Assembly (NCBI RefSeq): GCF_014696825.1
Contig: NZ_JACJQU010000003.1
Span: 361,794-425,793, forward strand
Length of the DNA stretch: 64,000 nt
Source of the DNA: Anabaena sphaerica FACHB-251
Lineage (GTDB): Bacteria; Cyanobacteriota; Cyanobacteriia; Cyanobacteriales; Nostocaceae
Direction of reading: 5' to 3'
Positions within the stretch are counted from its first letter, which is position 1; every line of letters begins with the position of its first letter. Below the pieces are notes generated by a model. That model searched no databases, was not told the DNA's origin, and saw only the letters and a list, made by a program, of their open reading frames with translations. Below are positions 11,153 to 20,721 of this stretch, one piece after another. The translations under genes were made by a program, and so were the position numbers.

Positions 11153-11809
11153 TTAGAACTTGTTTGAATTGTTGTCACCTACAAATATGTGTTGCCAAAC
11201 AGGTAAATCTTCGGGACGGTCAACATCAGCTAAAGTAGGTAAGTATATAGATGATAAATTAAGTTGCTGGGCAATTTCTACAGTTTTTGGGAATACTTGA
11301 GCCGTTCCCCATGGGATTTGAGAAAACAACTCTGGGATGACTCGGCGTAAACCGATCAAGTAATAACCACCATCCAGTGCAGGTCCTAACACCAGGTCAC
11401 AAAGTTGCAGTTTCTCAAAGGCTGATGTTAAAATATGACAATTGATACCAGGGCAATCAGTACCAATGATGATTACCCGTTCTGCATGGCTACCAAGAGC
11501 ATCTGCAAGCGATCGCATCATCCGCTGACCTAAATCGCCTTCACCTTGAGTTTGATACACAAAACCAAGACCCAACCAATTTTGCATTAGTTCCCAATTA
11601 CCCCCTGCAAACCGCACTTCCACAGTTATAGCAGATATGGTTTGTAATTCTTTTACCTGCAATATAGTATGTTCAGTCATTTGCTTCTGGAGATTAGCAG
11701 CACCAACATCTCCCAAAGCAGGTGTCAGTCTGGTTTTTGTCGTCCCTGGTTCTGGATAACGGGTAAAAATAATTAGATGCTGTTTGGAGTTAGTTAGTGA
11801 TTTCTGCAC
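11153..11809 (-). CDS. TIGR04282/DUF2064 glycosyltransferase-like protein
   Basis: Nucleotide-diphospho-sugar transferase fold of the DUF2064 family; some members are annotated in arsenosugar synthesis but the activity here is unproven. Diagnostic blocks are IIFTRYPEPGTTKTRLTPALG (nucleotide-binding loop), GEGDLGQRM, VIIIGTDCPGI, DLVLGPALDGGYYLIGLR and LADVDRPEDL. The start is uncertain: the frame is open to an ATG at 11872, but those first 21 codons are encoded by GGGGACT heptamers, so GTG at 11807-11809 (VQKSLTNSKQ) is preferred. It lies between the HpsD-like and HpsJ-like genes on the same strand and may supply sugar modification for the locus. Confidence 0.8.
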   Translation of the reverse strand: MQKSLTNSKQHLIIFTRYPEPGTTKTRLTPALGDVGAANLQKQMTEHTILQVKELQTISAITVEVRFAGGNWELMQNWLGLGFVYQTQGEGDLGQRMMRSLADALGSHAERVIIIGTDCPGINCHILTSAFEKLQLCDLVLGPALDGGYYLIGLRRVIPELFSQIPWGTAQVFPKTVEIAQQLNLSSIYLPTLADVDRPEDLPVWQHIFVGDNNSNKF

Positions 11810-11812
11810 AGG

Positions 11813-11890
11813 AGACTGGGGATTGGGGACTGGGGACTGGGAAGGAAGAATGAATTTATTACCAATTACCAATTACCTATTACCTATTAC
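11813..11890. repeat. STRR array (GGGGACT, CCAATTA/CCTATTA)
   Basis: GGGGACT-type units (about 11813-11839) and CCAATTA/CCTATTA units (about 11860-11890) fill the gap between the HpsD-like gene and the DUF2064 gene and run into the open frame upstream of the latter. Confidence 0.85.
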
Positions 11891-11897
11891 CGACTTC

Positions 11898-12437
11898 TTA
11901 ATAACAATACCTGCCACTTTCAGCAGTAGGATTTTCTTTTGCTGTTCTCAGAGTCCCTAAAATTGTGGATACAAAAACACAACGCTTTGCTTTTCCACCA
12001 GACTTACTGGATAGGGTGATTCTACCTAAAGGGGGTTTTCTCACACTGCCTAAATCATCAAACTGAATATTTTTTATATTATCAGACTCTGGTAAAGTTG
12101 TTTCATTATCTAACTGAATATTAGAATCTAAACTATTCCATACAGCATTTGCTGGGGTGAGACTAGCTGGATGAACTGCCCATTGAAGTATACCATTTTG
12201 TTCCCGAAAACTCGCCTGAACAGTCAATTTATCCTTTTTAGCTTGGCTTTGAGCTTGACGAATCGCTTGGTAAACTTGACTTTGAGCAATGTTGAGACGA
12301 CGAGTATTCACAAAAGAAAGCCAACTTGGTGCTAGTATTGCTGCCAATATACCAATCAGAAAAAGAACAATTAAATTTTCCAGTAAAGTAAAGCCGCTAC
12401 TTGATTGATAAAAAGATAATTTGCACCTTTTATTCAT
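11898..12437 (-). CDS. hpsD: GspH/FimT-type pseudopilin, HpsD-like
   Basis: 179-residue type IV pilin-like minor pilin. After a short basic leader it has the prepilin peptidase site and hydrophobic helix GFTLLENLIVLFLIGILAAILAP, with Glu at position 5 after the cleavage Gly, then the FimT/GspH-like segment NIAQSQVYQAIRQAQSQAKK and a C-terminal beta domain with FVSTILGTLRTAK. It follows hpsC in the order hpsA-hpsB-hpsC-hpsD, as described for the Nostoc hps locus, and would assemble into a pilus-like export structure at the inner membrane. The symbol rests on order and pilin class. Confidence 0.72.
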   Translation of the reverse strand: MNKRCKLSFYQSSSGFTLLENLIVLFLIGILAAILAPSWLSFVNTRRLNIAQSQVYQAIRQAQSQAKKDKLTVQASFREQNGILQWAVHPASLTPANAVWNSLDSNIQLDNETTLPESDNIKNIQFDDLGSVRKPPLGRITLSSKSGGKAKRCVFVSTILGTLRTAKENPTAESGRYCY

Positions 12438-12515
12438 TGCTTAAAACTCAATATTTTTGATAGTCGCAGGATTTAGGAGGCAAAAGGCAGAAGTTTACGA
12501 ATTATGAATTACGAC

Positions 12516-13529
12516 TTATTTATACAAAAGACCTCTTCCCTGAATTCTGATGTTTGCGGTAGGGAAATAAGATTTTTGATTGGCACTGTAATTGATACCT
12601 GCATTATTATTAAGACGAGCCTGGGCATTACCTCGAATAAATACTTGTGCTGTTGTGTTAAGTCTATCAACACAAGCATAGAAACTGGTCATTTTACCAG
12701 TATTGGTCGTATTAAAACTTGTTGAAGTCACTTTTGACCAAGTAATAGCAGGATTTGTAGAGTTAGGAGGGCAAGTTGCTGGAGGTGGATTAGTGATAGT
12801 TTGATCAATATAGTCAACAAGTACCAATGTATTCACAGTATAGGCAGCATTACCCTTTGTCCATCCATTCATTCTTTGTCCTAAAGTACCTGGTTTATTG
12901 AGATCAAAAGGAGCAAAACCATTACTAGGGCAATATTCATCAGGACTACTAGAACTGCCTTTAATATATTTTCCTGGATATCCAGTACATGAAACTATCT
13001 TATTACCATCTGTAGTATTAGCTAGTACGCCATCTCTAATTTTCCATCTGCCAATGCGAGCTATTTTAGACCAATTAGAACCAGAACTTGTAGTATCTCG
13101 CATTAAGTAATAAACAACTAGTGCGTAAACAAAAGTATCATCTTTGCCTGTACCTGAAGATGGCAGGACATTTGTTATTAATTCTCGCTGCCAAAAGACG
13201 AGGACAGGAACTCTATTTATGCCACTGGGAGTTGAAGGCAGTTGTGTTTTGATAGCATCTATACCCTGGGCATCATATATATAAACTGCCTGTTGTAAGT
13301 CACGGGAAATGTAATCTAATGCAGCTTAAATTTCTTGTTCAGAAGTTGCTTTTGCTTGTTCTTTACGGTCTGTTTCCATGATAGTAATCATGAATCCTAG
13401 CAAAGATGTGATAATGATAAATGCCATTACCAAACCTACAAGCAATTCAATTAAAGTAAAACCATTTATTGGTTGAACAACCTTCAAGTATTTTATTTTG
13501 TTCGTGAGTATAAACTTGAGAGTATTCAT
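12516..13529 (-). pseudogene. hpsC: hpsC pseudopilin gene with an in-frame TAA stop
   Basis: A PilW/HpsC-type pseudopilin gene whose frame is intact except for one TAA at 13326-13328. From ATG at 13527-13529 the first part encodes a short leader and INGFTLIELLVGLVMAFIII, the prepilin helix. After QEI the stop occurs, and the same frame continues with AALDYISRDLQQAVYIYDAQG, a typical pilin helix region, to a natural stop near 12516. No insertion, deletion or frameshift is needed, so a single base change (CAA to TAA is the simplest) explains it. An ATG at 13103 could restart translation, but the product would lack the export signal. Possible loss of function, readthrough or sequencing error. 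Confidence 0.85.
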
Positions 13530-13622
13530 CTTTAGATCAGGATTAGTAGTAATTGGTAGTTGGGAAAGAAGGGAACAGGGAACAGAGTTTTGAGTTTTGA
13601 CTTGATTCTCCCCAGTCCCCAA

Positions 13623-14324
13623 TTATCTACAACTTACAGGGGTTGGAGTCGCTGTTGGTGTGGGTGCAGCTAGGGGAGTACCTAAACGCTGACATAACGC
13701 CTGAAATGTAGTTCTAGTATTGGCTATTTCAGTTGTCATTTCCATTAATGGTGCTTGTTTATCACCCAGTCCAGCAGTTACAGGTGATGCAGTTTGTCTA
13801 CTTGTTGCACCAGTATTGATTTTTATGGTTTTGCTAAAATCAATGTCTGCCCGATAAACTCGAATTGCTAAACGATAACCGTCATTTTTTTGGGTACTTT
13901 GGACAATTCGCCCTGCTTGAATGTAAAACAAATTATTGACGCAATCGGTACTACTAATGATGCCATTTTGGTTGTAACAATATAGGTCAGTTGCTGATGT
14001 AGGTGCTGGCATTTCTGTGGTAGTGATTAAATAATCATTGGGACTGATAGTAAGATTTCTATGTGTATCTGTATTAGCAGAAATTTGAGATACTATAGTT
14101 GGTGCTGTAACTGAACCAATTCTCACTCCATCAATAAATGTTCTTGCTGCTTGAGTTGCCAGTTCCACCCGTCGAGCTTGAACACGAATAGCTGTGGACA
14201 TGACTAAAACTGGTGTGATCGCTGCTAGTAATAAGGAAGCTACAAGCATTCCCACTAATGACTCTAAAATGGTAAAACCAGAATTGTTTAAAGTGAAAGG
14301 TGGCAGTTTTAAAAGTATTTTCAT
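13623..14324 (-). CDS. hpsB: Pseudopilin HpsB
   Basis: 233-residue PilV-like minor pilin. The prepilin site GFTILESLVGMLVASLLLAA lies at about 17-36, followed by the helix IRVQARRVELATQAARTFIDGVRIG, which resembles the HpsB family. The C-terminal domain has one close cysteine pair (DLYCYNQNGIISSTDCVNNLF) and ends in a Pro/Thr-rich tail. It begins about 50 bp after the hpsA stop and precedes hpsC by about 90 bp, giving an hpsA-B-C-D order. It should sit in the inner membrane until assembled in a pilus-like export machine. Confidence 0.8.
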   Translation of the reverse strand: MKILLKLPPFTLNNSGFTILESLVGMLVASLLLAAITPVLVMSTAIRVQARRVELATQAARTFIDGVRIGSVTAPTIVSQISANTDTHRNLTISPNDYLITTTEMPAPTSATDLYCYNQNGIISSTDCVNNLFYIQAGRIVQSTQKNDGYRLAIRVYRADIDFSKTIKINTGATSRQTASPVTAGLGDKQAPLMEMTTEIANTRTTFQALCQRLGTPLAAPTPTATPTPVSCR

Positions 14325-14376
14325 ATCTATGTTTCATCATCTCTTTTGGTCTCTTTTTTAATGGTTTATCATAGTT

Positions 14377-17300
14377 TCATTGACAAGTAGGACGTTGATC
14401 TTGGTCAATTGCATAGGTGTAGGTTGCAGTGGTTTTGGCACATAACAGGGTTTTTATCCATTCATCATCTCGACTGACTTCACGAAAGTATTCATTTGGT
14501 AATTCATTAGATGTTGTTACCAGTTTTTGGGAAAATAAATCAGGTGACTGAGATAAAAGTCCTACATCATAAGTCCATTGTCTTGTAGGTGGTAGGTAGC
14601 CAGAAGTTCTACCATTGTTAATGGCAATTTTGTACTGAAAATCACTAGATTGAATATTTATAGATGTGCTGTATGTTCCTGTTGCGTAAGCACTTCTTTT
14701 CATTTGGATAAAAGCACCAGTCATTTTGGTAGCAATAGCATTACTGCTGGGACTCCAGTTTTCTAGGCAGCGGACAAGGTTTTGTAGACCTCCGTTATCT
14801 TCGGTGGAACGACCTGGGTTATCTCCAGTCGCGGCAATTAAGTTAAAAGTAGTCTCTGTTGCTATTTGTAACCAATAATTGTGTGAACTACTGGTAATGC
14901 TTTCGGTGTTATTGGGGTCAGCAGGCGTGGCAAAGGGTTTGTGAATTTGTAAAATTGGTTGCCAAATTCCATTCTCGTCAGGTACTAACCAAGGAATGAG
15001 AAATGGTTGAGAGTTTTCGTTTTTTGCTAATCTGGGTAGTGTTGTTCCTGATATTGGAAATGCTTGAATTTTATTGTTATTATCTACCCCGTAAATAGCA
15101 AGGGGTGTTGTTAATTCACCAGTGGTAATATCTCGTTTAAAAGCTATTCTTTTGGGTAAAGTTGCATTATTCCAACCGTTTGCTGCTGGGTTGGCGCTCC
15201 CAAGCGATCCGGTTTTGATAGCACTCATTGATAGCCCTTCAATATTACCTCCTCCATTTCGCCAATTATTCTGTCCTTGTGCGTCGTATGCGTCGTGAGG
15301 AACGTTGGTAATTACCCAGTTTTTGGGGTTACTATTACACGCAGCAATATCTGGTACTGAACAAACTTCAAAGACAAATTCTCTGGCTTGTACTTGTTTG
15401 ACTACAGGTGTAACAAAGTTGTGAAAATAAGAACTACCTTGGATGCCATTTATATTTGGGTCAAGGTCTACCTTGGGGATACCATCACTGTCATAATTTG
15501 CGGCGACTGTGGGAGCGTAGGTATTATATTTGAAGTTGCTTGGACGGCTGTTAAGTGATGCAGTATCCCCGCTGTTATTGTTCCAGTCGTAGTCTCCCTC
15601 TTTGCGAAAACCAAATCTGAAGTTATTGGAAAGTAAGGTGATAGAGTCTGCTAATACAACTGCATTCCGCCATTCATCACCAGTGTTGCAATTTGGTCGT
15701 TGTGGATCACCTGGACGACAAGCAAAGTTAGAGTTAATGTTACTGCGAGTGTAGAAATTACTCCAATTAGATGCTAGTCCTGTAGTAAATTCTTCTTGGG
15801 TATGTTGATTAAAGTCGCCTTTGATGTAAACAGGTAAATTGGAGACTAAAATTAAACCCTTTTCTGCTGGTTTGAAGGTATTGTTTGTACCACGAAAAAG
15901 TTTAGTTGGTGTTCCATTGTTACTTGTAATTAATATACCGTTGGGACGACGGGTAGAATCTAGTTTAAAATCTACTGAATTTTCTAATTTTGCTGCTTCT
16001 GATGTACCTGCACTGATATCGGCTAGGGCATCATCACGAGTAGCATAGATAATACCGCTATTGGGTAGTAAATATTCATTTCCTGATATTGCAGTTGTGC
16101 GTAGTTGATTTAAGTCTAATACAGTGGCACGAATTTCTAAAGGTTGTCTGTCTTTTAATGGTAAATTGTATGATAAGTCAGAATCTAAATTATTAGTTTG
16201 ATTGGCTTTAACCTGTCTAGAATCTAAAAAAGCTATTTCTTTAATTGCACCGTGAGGAATAGGAGGAGTAGTAGTAATGGGAGTAATGCTACCATCCATA
16301 ATTTGCAAGGCGCATAGGGCTGCATCTATGGCAGACTTTTCTGATAATGTGCGGTTTGTTTTTCCTAACGCATTTTTCAGTGGTTCATTTACCCAGCGTT
16401 GAGAGGGATACTGTAAAGATGCTTGATAACTCAGTAAATTTGCATAATTACTGGCGGTTTTGGTTGGAGGTGGATAGACTATACCGTTGTTAGATAAACC
16501 ATTAGCATCTTTTTCTATCCCTACCGCATCGGGTAATGTATCCATATTTTTCGCTGTGATGCTATTTGTGGGAATGTAAAAGCTACTAATACAGGCTATT
16601 GGTATGGGATTGCTCTGATTGTAATTAGCAGATTTGTAGTGATAAACTACTGTAGCCCGCATTTTTAAATAAGGGGTAGTTATGTCACTTCCAAGCAACC
16701 CAGGCAAAATAAACTGTAATGATGAATCATACATACTATAGGGGTTAATTGTTGTCTGTGCAGGTGCGAGAACTTGAGGTACTGGCAACATATCAGACCA
16801 GATTTGTGTAGAAGCGCCCGTGAAATCTGTGGTAGCAGCAGTATCATTTCTTGGTAAATAAATTCCTGCTCCAGTCACCACACGCAAGCCACCAACGGGA
16901 TGTTCTGGGTTTTTGGGTACTTGGGCGGCTGCATATTCCCAGTCTCCATCTCTCTCAGTTGCTGCTAAATCAGCTAGTATTTGTACGCTGGTGCGGCGGG
17001 TTCGGGGTGTAGTTTGATTGCTCAGATCCCAATTGATGTTTGTAATATTTTGGGTATCGTCTAAATTTGCACTGAGAAACCGATTTTGTTTATTATCCCA
17101 CCACAGTTCAGGTAAGTTGTTACCAACTAAAGTTCTATCACCTAAATATTGCTCTACACCAGCTAACTCTTTTTGTAGTTTATCAATTGGTTCTGTTGCA
17201 CTAGGTTTGAGTAAGCTACCAATGATGTTTAATGATAATTTACTATTGTTAGTTCCCGTTGTTCCATCACTAGCATAAGGATAAACCCAAGCATCTATAG

Positions 17301-18798
17301 GACGCAGTGTATCACCACTACCTTGTAATGGGTTACTGATGCCATTCACATCTGTTTGTTCATCACCAAAAGCTACTTCTTGAAAGGGTACGTGGCGGGT
17401 ACGTCTTTTAAAATAAAGTTCTAGTTGATGACGACGAATGTTGTCATATTTATCAATTGTGTATCCTGTATCAAGTTGTTTTTGCTGTTGAATAATTCCC
17501 TCTTTAACTTCTTGGGGATCTGTAGTTAGAGAACTAGCAAATTGAGCATTAACTAATTTATTGATGCGCTTGGCATAAGCTAGGCTATTGAAGGCTAAAT
17601 TGCTGGGGGAGTTTGTTACTGATTTGTTTGATGTGACATCGGGGTTATAGCCAGAAACATTCTCAGGATTAATTTCTTTATCTTTAAATAAATCAATTAT
17701 GGTTGCTGTTGCTAAATCAGAAGCATCTGTAAATTTCCCCGCACCTATGTCACCACCAACGATAATTTTAGAGTTTTCTGCTTCATAAAAACAGGAATTG
17801 GGACTGCTAACTTGATAAAGTCTGATGCTGCCTGAATTGGCAGCAGTTAGTAAATTGCTATTAGTAAAAATCCGCCCGTTGATTTTGAAGTCTGTATCGG
17901 TCGTGATTTCTAAATCATCTTCATAAATAATGGCGTGGTTAGTGGGTGGAATTTGCGCCCTGTCTTGTTGATATTCTAAGGCAGAAAAGCCTTGATTGCC
18001 TGTGTAAATTTCATAATTAGCTTGATTTTCTGGAGGGATAGTATTTGTGGTGGTAATGGGAACTGTAGCGGTATAAACAAAAAAAGCTTTTTTCATTTTA
18101 CTGCCAATCCTAAACCAGCCATTCATATCTACTAAACTGGCATTTGTACCAAATATAGCGTGACATTTTGCACTGAAGTTACTAGGATTCATGGGTGTGG
18201 TTCTAGTTTCTAAAGGAGTTCTGGCACGAGTATATTGATTATTACTTTTAGGAGGATTTTTCAAGTAAGTTCCATAAAGGGTATAACTATCAAATTTCCC
18301 ATTGTTATCGGTATCAATGGGAAATTTCCATGCTGTTTTTAGGGGTTCATGGCTTTGAAAATTTAGTATTAGGGTAGTTTCATCACCAAAGGTATATTCA
18401 TGAATATGTTCGGCTAAGTTGTTATATAAATCTTGCTCTGATGGTAAGGCTTTTGGTATTCGTTGGTCTTGAAATAGCTTATTAATTTTCGCTCTAGCTC
18501 GATCTAGGGCTGGTGTAGCGGCGTTAATAACAATTTGATTAACACGGACATTACTGGCGTGTTTAGCCCTCTCAAATGAGCGAAACATGATAGCAAGGGT
18601 TAATAAAACAACTACCATAGAAACCATTGCTACTGTTGGTAATACAAAACCTGCATTTGCTGATGTTAGCTTTTTTTTGCTGCGGAAAATAGCTTTTAAT
18701 AGCCAAATAATTGTTTTTTTAACTGCACGTAAAAATTTGAGGATTATCTTTTTAGAAATCCTTGTTTTAGCCTTGAGTGGCTGATATTTTCTGGGCAT
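14377..18798 (-). CDS. hpsA: Large hormogonium polysaccharide protein HpsA
   Basis: 1473-residue protein. A basic cytoplasmic start (MPRKYQPLKAKTRISKK) leads to a PilX/GspK-like segment AGFVLPTVAMVSMVVVLLTLAIMF at about 49-72, which resembles a prepilin helix but lacks the Glu at position 5. A helical ATPALDRARAKINKLF region follows, then a very large Asn/Thr/Ser-rich extracellular part with few cysteines. The size and N-terminus match HpsA, needed for secretion of the motility polysaccharide in Nostoc punctiforme. It is the first gene of the hpsA-B-C-D run, and a 620 bp upstream region with an 18 bp perfect palindrome precedes it. The frame is uninterrupted. Confidence 0.8.
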   Translation of the reverse strand: MPRKYQPLKAKTRISKKIILKFLRAVKKTIIWLLKAIFRSKKKLTSANAGFVLPTVAMVSMVVVLLTLAIMFRSFERAKHASNVRVNQIVINAATPALDRARAKINKLFQDQRIPKALPSEQDLYNNLAEHIHEYTFGDETTLILNFQSHEPLKTAWKFPIDTDNNGKFDSYTLYGTYLKNPPKSNNQYTRARTPLETRTTPMNPSNFSAKCHAIFGTNASLVDMNGWFRIGSKMKKAFFVYTATVPITTTNTIPPENQANYEIYTGNQGFSALEYQQDRAQIPPTNHAIIYEDDLEITTDTDFKINGRIFTNSNLLTAANSGSIRLYQVSSPNSCFYEAENSKIIVGGDIGAGKFTDASDLATATIIDLFKDKEINPENVSGYNPDVTSNKSVTNSPSNLAFNSLAYAKRINKLVNAQFASSLTTDPQEVKEGIIQQQKQLDTGYTIDKYDNIRRHQLELYFKRRTRHVPFQEVAFGDEQTDVNGISNPLQGSGDTLRPIDAWVYPYASDGTTGTNNSKLSLNIIGSLLKPSATEPIDKLQKELAGVEQYLGDRTLVGNNLPELWWDNKQNRFLSANLDDTQNITNINWDLSNQTTPRTRRTSVQILADLAATERDGDWEYAAAQVPKNPEHPVGGLRVVTGAGIYLPRNDTAATTDFTGASTQIWSDMLPVPQVLAPAQTTINPYSMYDSSLQFILPGLLGSDITTPYLKMRATVVYHYKSANYNQSNPIPIACISSFYIPTNSITAKNMDTLPDAVGIEKDANGLSNNGIVYPPPTKTASNYANLLSYQASLQYPSQRWVNEPLKNALGKTNRTLSEKSAIDAALCALQIMDGSITPITTTPPIPHGAIKEIAFLDSRQVKANQTNNLDSDLSYNLPLKDRQPLEIRATVLDLNQLRTTAISGNEYLLPNSGIIYATRDDALADISAGTSEAAKLENSVDFKLDSTRRPNGILITSNNGTPTKLFRGTNNTFKPAEKGLILVSNLPVYIKGDFNQHTQEEFTTGLASNWSNFYTRSNINSNFACRPGDPQRPNCNTGDEWRNAVVLADSITLLSNNFRFGFRKEGDYDWNNNSGDTASLNSRPSNFKYNTYAPTVAANYDSDGIPKVDLDPNINGIQGSSYFHNFVTPVVKQVQAREFVFEVCSVPDIAACNSNPKNWVITNVPHDAYDAQGQNNWRNGGGNIEGLSMSAIKTGSLGSANPAANGWNNATLPKRIAFKRDITTGELTTPLAIYGVDNNNKIQAFPISGTTLPRLAKNENSQPFLIPWLVPDENGIWQPILQIHKPFATPADPNNTESITSSSHNYWLQIATETTFNLIAATGDNPGRSTEDNGGLQNLVRCLENWSPSSNAIATKMTGAFIQMKRSAYATGTYSTSINIQSSDFQYKIAINNGRTSGYLPPTRQWTYDVGLLSQSPDLFSQKLVTTSNELPNEYFREVSRDDEWIKTLLCAKTTATYTYAIDQDQRPTCQ

Positions 18799-19422
18799 AG
18801 ATGCTACCCTGTCAAGTAATTGGCAGGTCTGGATAATGTTTTTATTTACCCATGTAGAGACTTTGAATGAATGTCTTTACAGGGGTTTATAGTTTTTTAT
18901 TTTGATATATTTGACACTATTTTTTATACCGTATATATACGGTAATTTTATTAAATAATGGTTACTTTAATTCCACATTCCGCACCCCCTAGTGTCACAA
19001 TCGGTTATTTCGGTTTTTTGACCACATTAAAAGCTCTATTCTATACAAAAACATAGAAGTTTTAGATAGCGAAGCGCTGCTGCAAGCAGTTCGCCAATTC
19101 CAAATCTCCAAACGACCAATTTTCGTTGTGTGTCAGTTTAGGGTGCGGAAGGTAGGTTTAATAAGTCTTTAAATGATAGGTTAATCTGGTTCATAGGGGT
19201 TTCGTCGATTGTGTGGTAACTTTCTATGAAACCTTTTCTCTGTAACCTTTGTAAGCTTTTACTCTATTTTTTGTCCTGTACACAGATCCACAAGAGCTTT
19301 TGCATCGTTTTGATTGATTTGTTCCTAAATCCGGGTTTCAGGAATTTTTGAGCATTGGGTATTTTTTCCTGATTCCACAAGGGTTTGATGCTCGTTTCTT
19401 CCTCAAAAATGTTTAAATACCA
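18799..19422. other. Upstream region of hpsA
   Basis: 624 bp without a gene between hpsA and the second pilin cluster. It contains the palindrome at 18927-18944 and a dispersed repeat around AGCGAAGCGCTGCTGCAAGC (19068-19087). No clear terminator for the upstream cluster was seen. It most likely holds the hpsA promoter. Confidence 0.6.
18927..18944. promoter_or_regulatory. 18 bp perfect palindrome upstream of hpsA
   Basis: TACCGTATATATACGGTA is identical to its own reverse complement. It lies 129-146 bp upstream of the hpsA start codon, in an AT-rich stretch, and is a candidate operator for a dimeric regulator. Confidence 0.5.
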
Positions 19423-20190
19423 CTAATTAGACCTAGTAAATACAGTAGTTTTGACTTCTATTGTCTCATTTGTGGTATTTGATAAGTTGCCATATAAGTA
19501 AAGATCCACTTGTTTTGTATTTGTATATATGCAAGCATAAAAACCACTGCCACCTCTAAGTGTACTACCAGATGGACAAGTGGGAGCGCCTGAACTTGGA
19601 TCCTGAATCCCGTCAACTAAAAAGTTATGATCAACATCAGTACCAGAAGTAGGACTAGGGGAAGGAACTGTAAGAGCGGCCGAAGAACTACTAGGATTAG
19701 GATTATTAGTACCAGTAGCATCAGGAAGAGGATTTCTAGCGTTTGAATAACGCCAAATTGAATTGGGCGAATCCCAGCCAGTCCAGCTACCAGAGGTGTA
19801 GTAAACAACAGTATATGATCTATTATTATAGAATTTAGTACCAGATGCATCTACACCACTTGCGGGATTGGGAACCGGAATTATTAACCTCATAACTCCT
19901 GTACCTGAAGTTATAGTTGTGGTTGTGGGTGGAGATGCAGTAGAATCTGCGGCTACCACTGTTTTTGCCATTCTAATTTCGTTAGCTACATAATTTAAGG
20001 CACGATTTAAGTTGCTACGGCGTTCACTTTCCAATTCTGCTTTGCGGTTTTGTTTCAGTATTCCTACAAATGCTGTTCCCGCTAGAGCAACAACAATTGC
20101 CATGATTATGGTTGCTACTAAGACTTCTATTAAAGTAAATCCTTTGTTAACATCATCATTAAACTTGATATTTTTTATGTAAAAGTTCAT
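19423..20190 (-). CDS. PilW/PulJ-like pseudopilin
   Basis: 255-residue prepilin-type protein. The cleavage motif and helix KGFTLIEVLVATIIMAIVVALAG are near residues 17-40, followed by the pilin helix NRKAELESERRSNLNRALNYVANEIRMAK and a Ser/Thr/Pro-rich C-terminal domain with a Cys pair near the end (PTCPSGST, YACIYT). It is the last gene of a four-gene minus-strand cluster (PilX-like, PilV-like, FimT-like, PilW-like) upstream of hpsA. Function in a pilus-like tip or export complex is inferred from class and position. Confidence 0.78.
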   Translation of the reverse strand: MNFYIKNIKFNDDVNKGFTLIEVLVATIIMAIVVALAGTAFVGILKQNRKAELESERRSNLNRALNYVANEIRMAKTVVAADSTASPPTTTTITSGTGVMRLIIPVPNPASGVDASGTKFYNNRSYTVVYYTSGSWTGWDSPNSIWRYSNARNPLPDATGTNNPNPSSSSAALTVPSPSPTSGTDVDHNFLVDGIQDPSSGAPTCPSGSTLRGGSGFYACIYTNTKQVDLYLYGNLSNTTNETIEVKTTVFTRSN

Positions 20191-20235
20191 TTTTTTTCAC
20201 CTGCAAAATAGATAAATTATTGCTAAAATATATTG

Positions 20236-20721
20236 CTATTGACAGTTAGCAGAACTGGCACCAGCACCGCTGTATTTGCCATTTCTAATTAAGCCTAGTG
20301 GTGTAGATAACACTAAACATTTTTTGAAGTTAGGATTTGTAGAAGGAGTGACAACAACTGTGATCTCACTTGAGCTATTTCCTAAATTATCAAAATTTAC
20401 AGATGTAGCTGATGCTGTCAAAGATACATTGCTTAATGTGCGATCGCCTGTCAAAAGACAACTGCTGGTGGTCGAGCTTGTAATTGTTTTTGTAGCTGTA
20501 TTCAATGTCACATTACAGGTTTGTGACTTAGCCATTGCTTGTCTTTGAGCTTCTTTCATCGCTCCTTCGATGCTGGTGATTGCAGAATCTACTTTTTTTC
20601 TCTGAGACCATGCTAAGTAACCGGGAGCAGAAAAAGCCGCCAGTATACCAACCATGACTACTATTACCAATAATTCTAGAATTGTGAATCCCTGATCATT
20701 TAATACATTGGAATGACGCAT
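20236..20721 (-). CDS. GspH/FimT-like pseudopilin
   Basis: 161-residue minor pilin with QGFTILELLVIVVMVGILAAFSAPGY at about 10-35, an ITSIEGAMKEAQRQAMAKSQ helix typical of FimT/GspH, and a beta-rich C-terminus with several cysteines ending in SSANCQ. The start overlaps the end of the preceding PilV-like gene by 26 bp, which indicates translational coupling. It parallels the HpsD-like pilin of the neighbouring hps cluster. Confidence 0.82.
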   Translation of the reverse strand: MRHSNVLNDQGFTILELLVIVVMVGILAAFSAPGYLAWSQRKKVDSAITSIEGAMKEAQRQAMAKSQTCNVTLNTATKTITSSTTSSCLLTGDRTLSNVSLTASATSVNFDNLGNSSSEITVVVTPSTNPNFKKCLVLSTPLGLIRNGKYSGAGASSANCQ

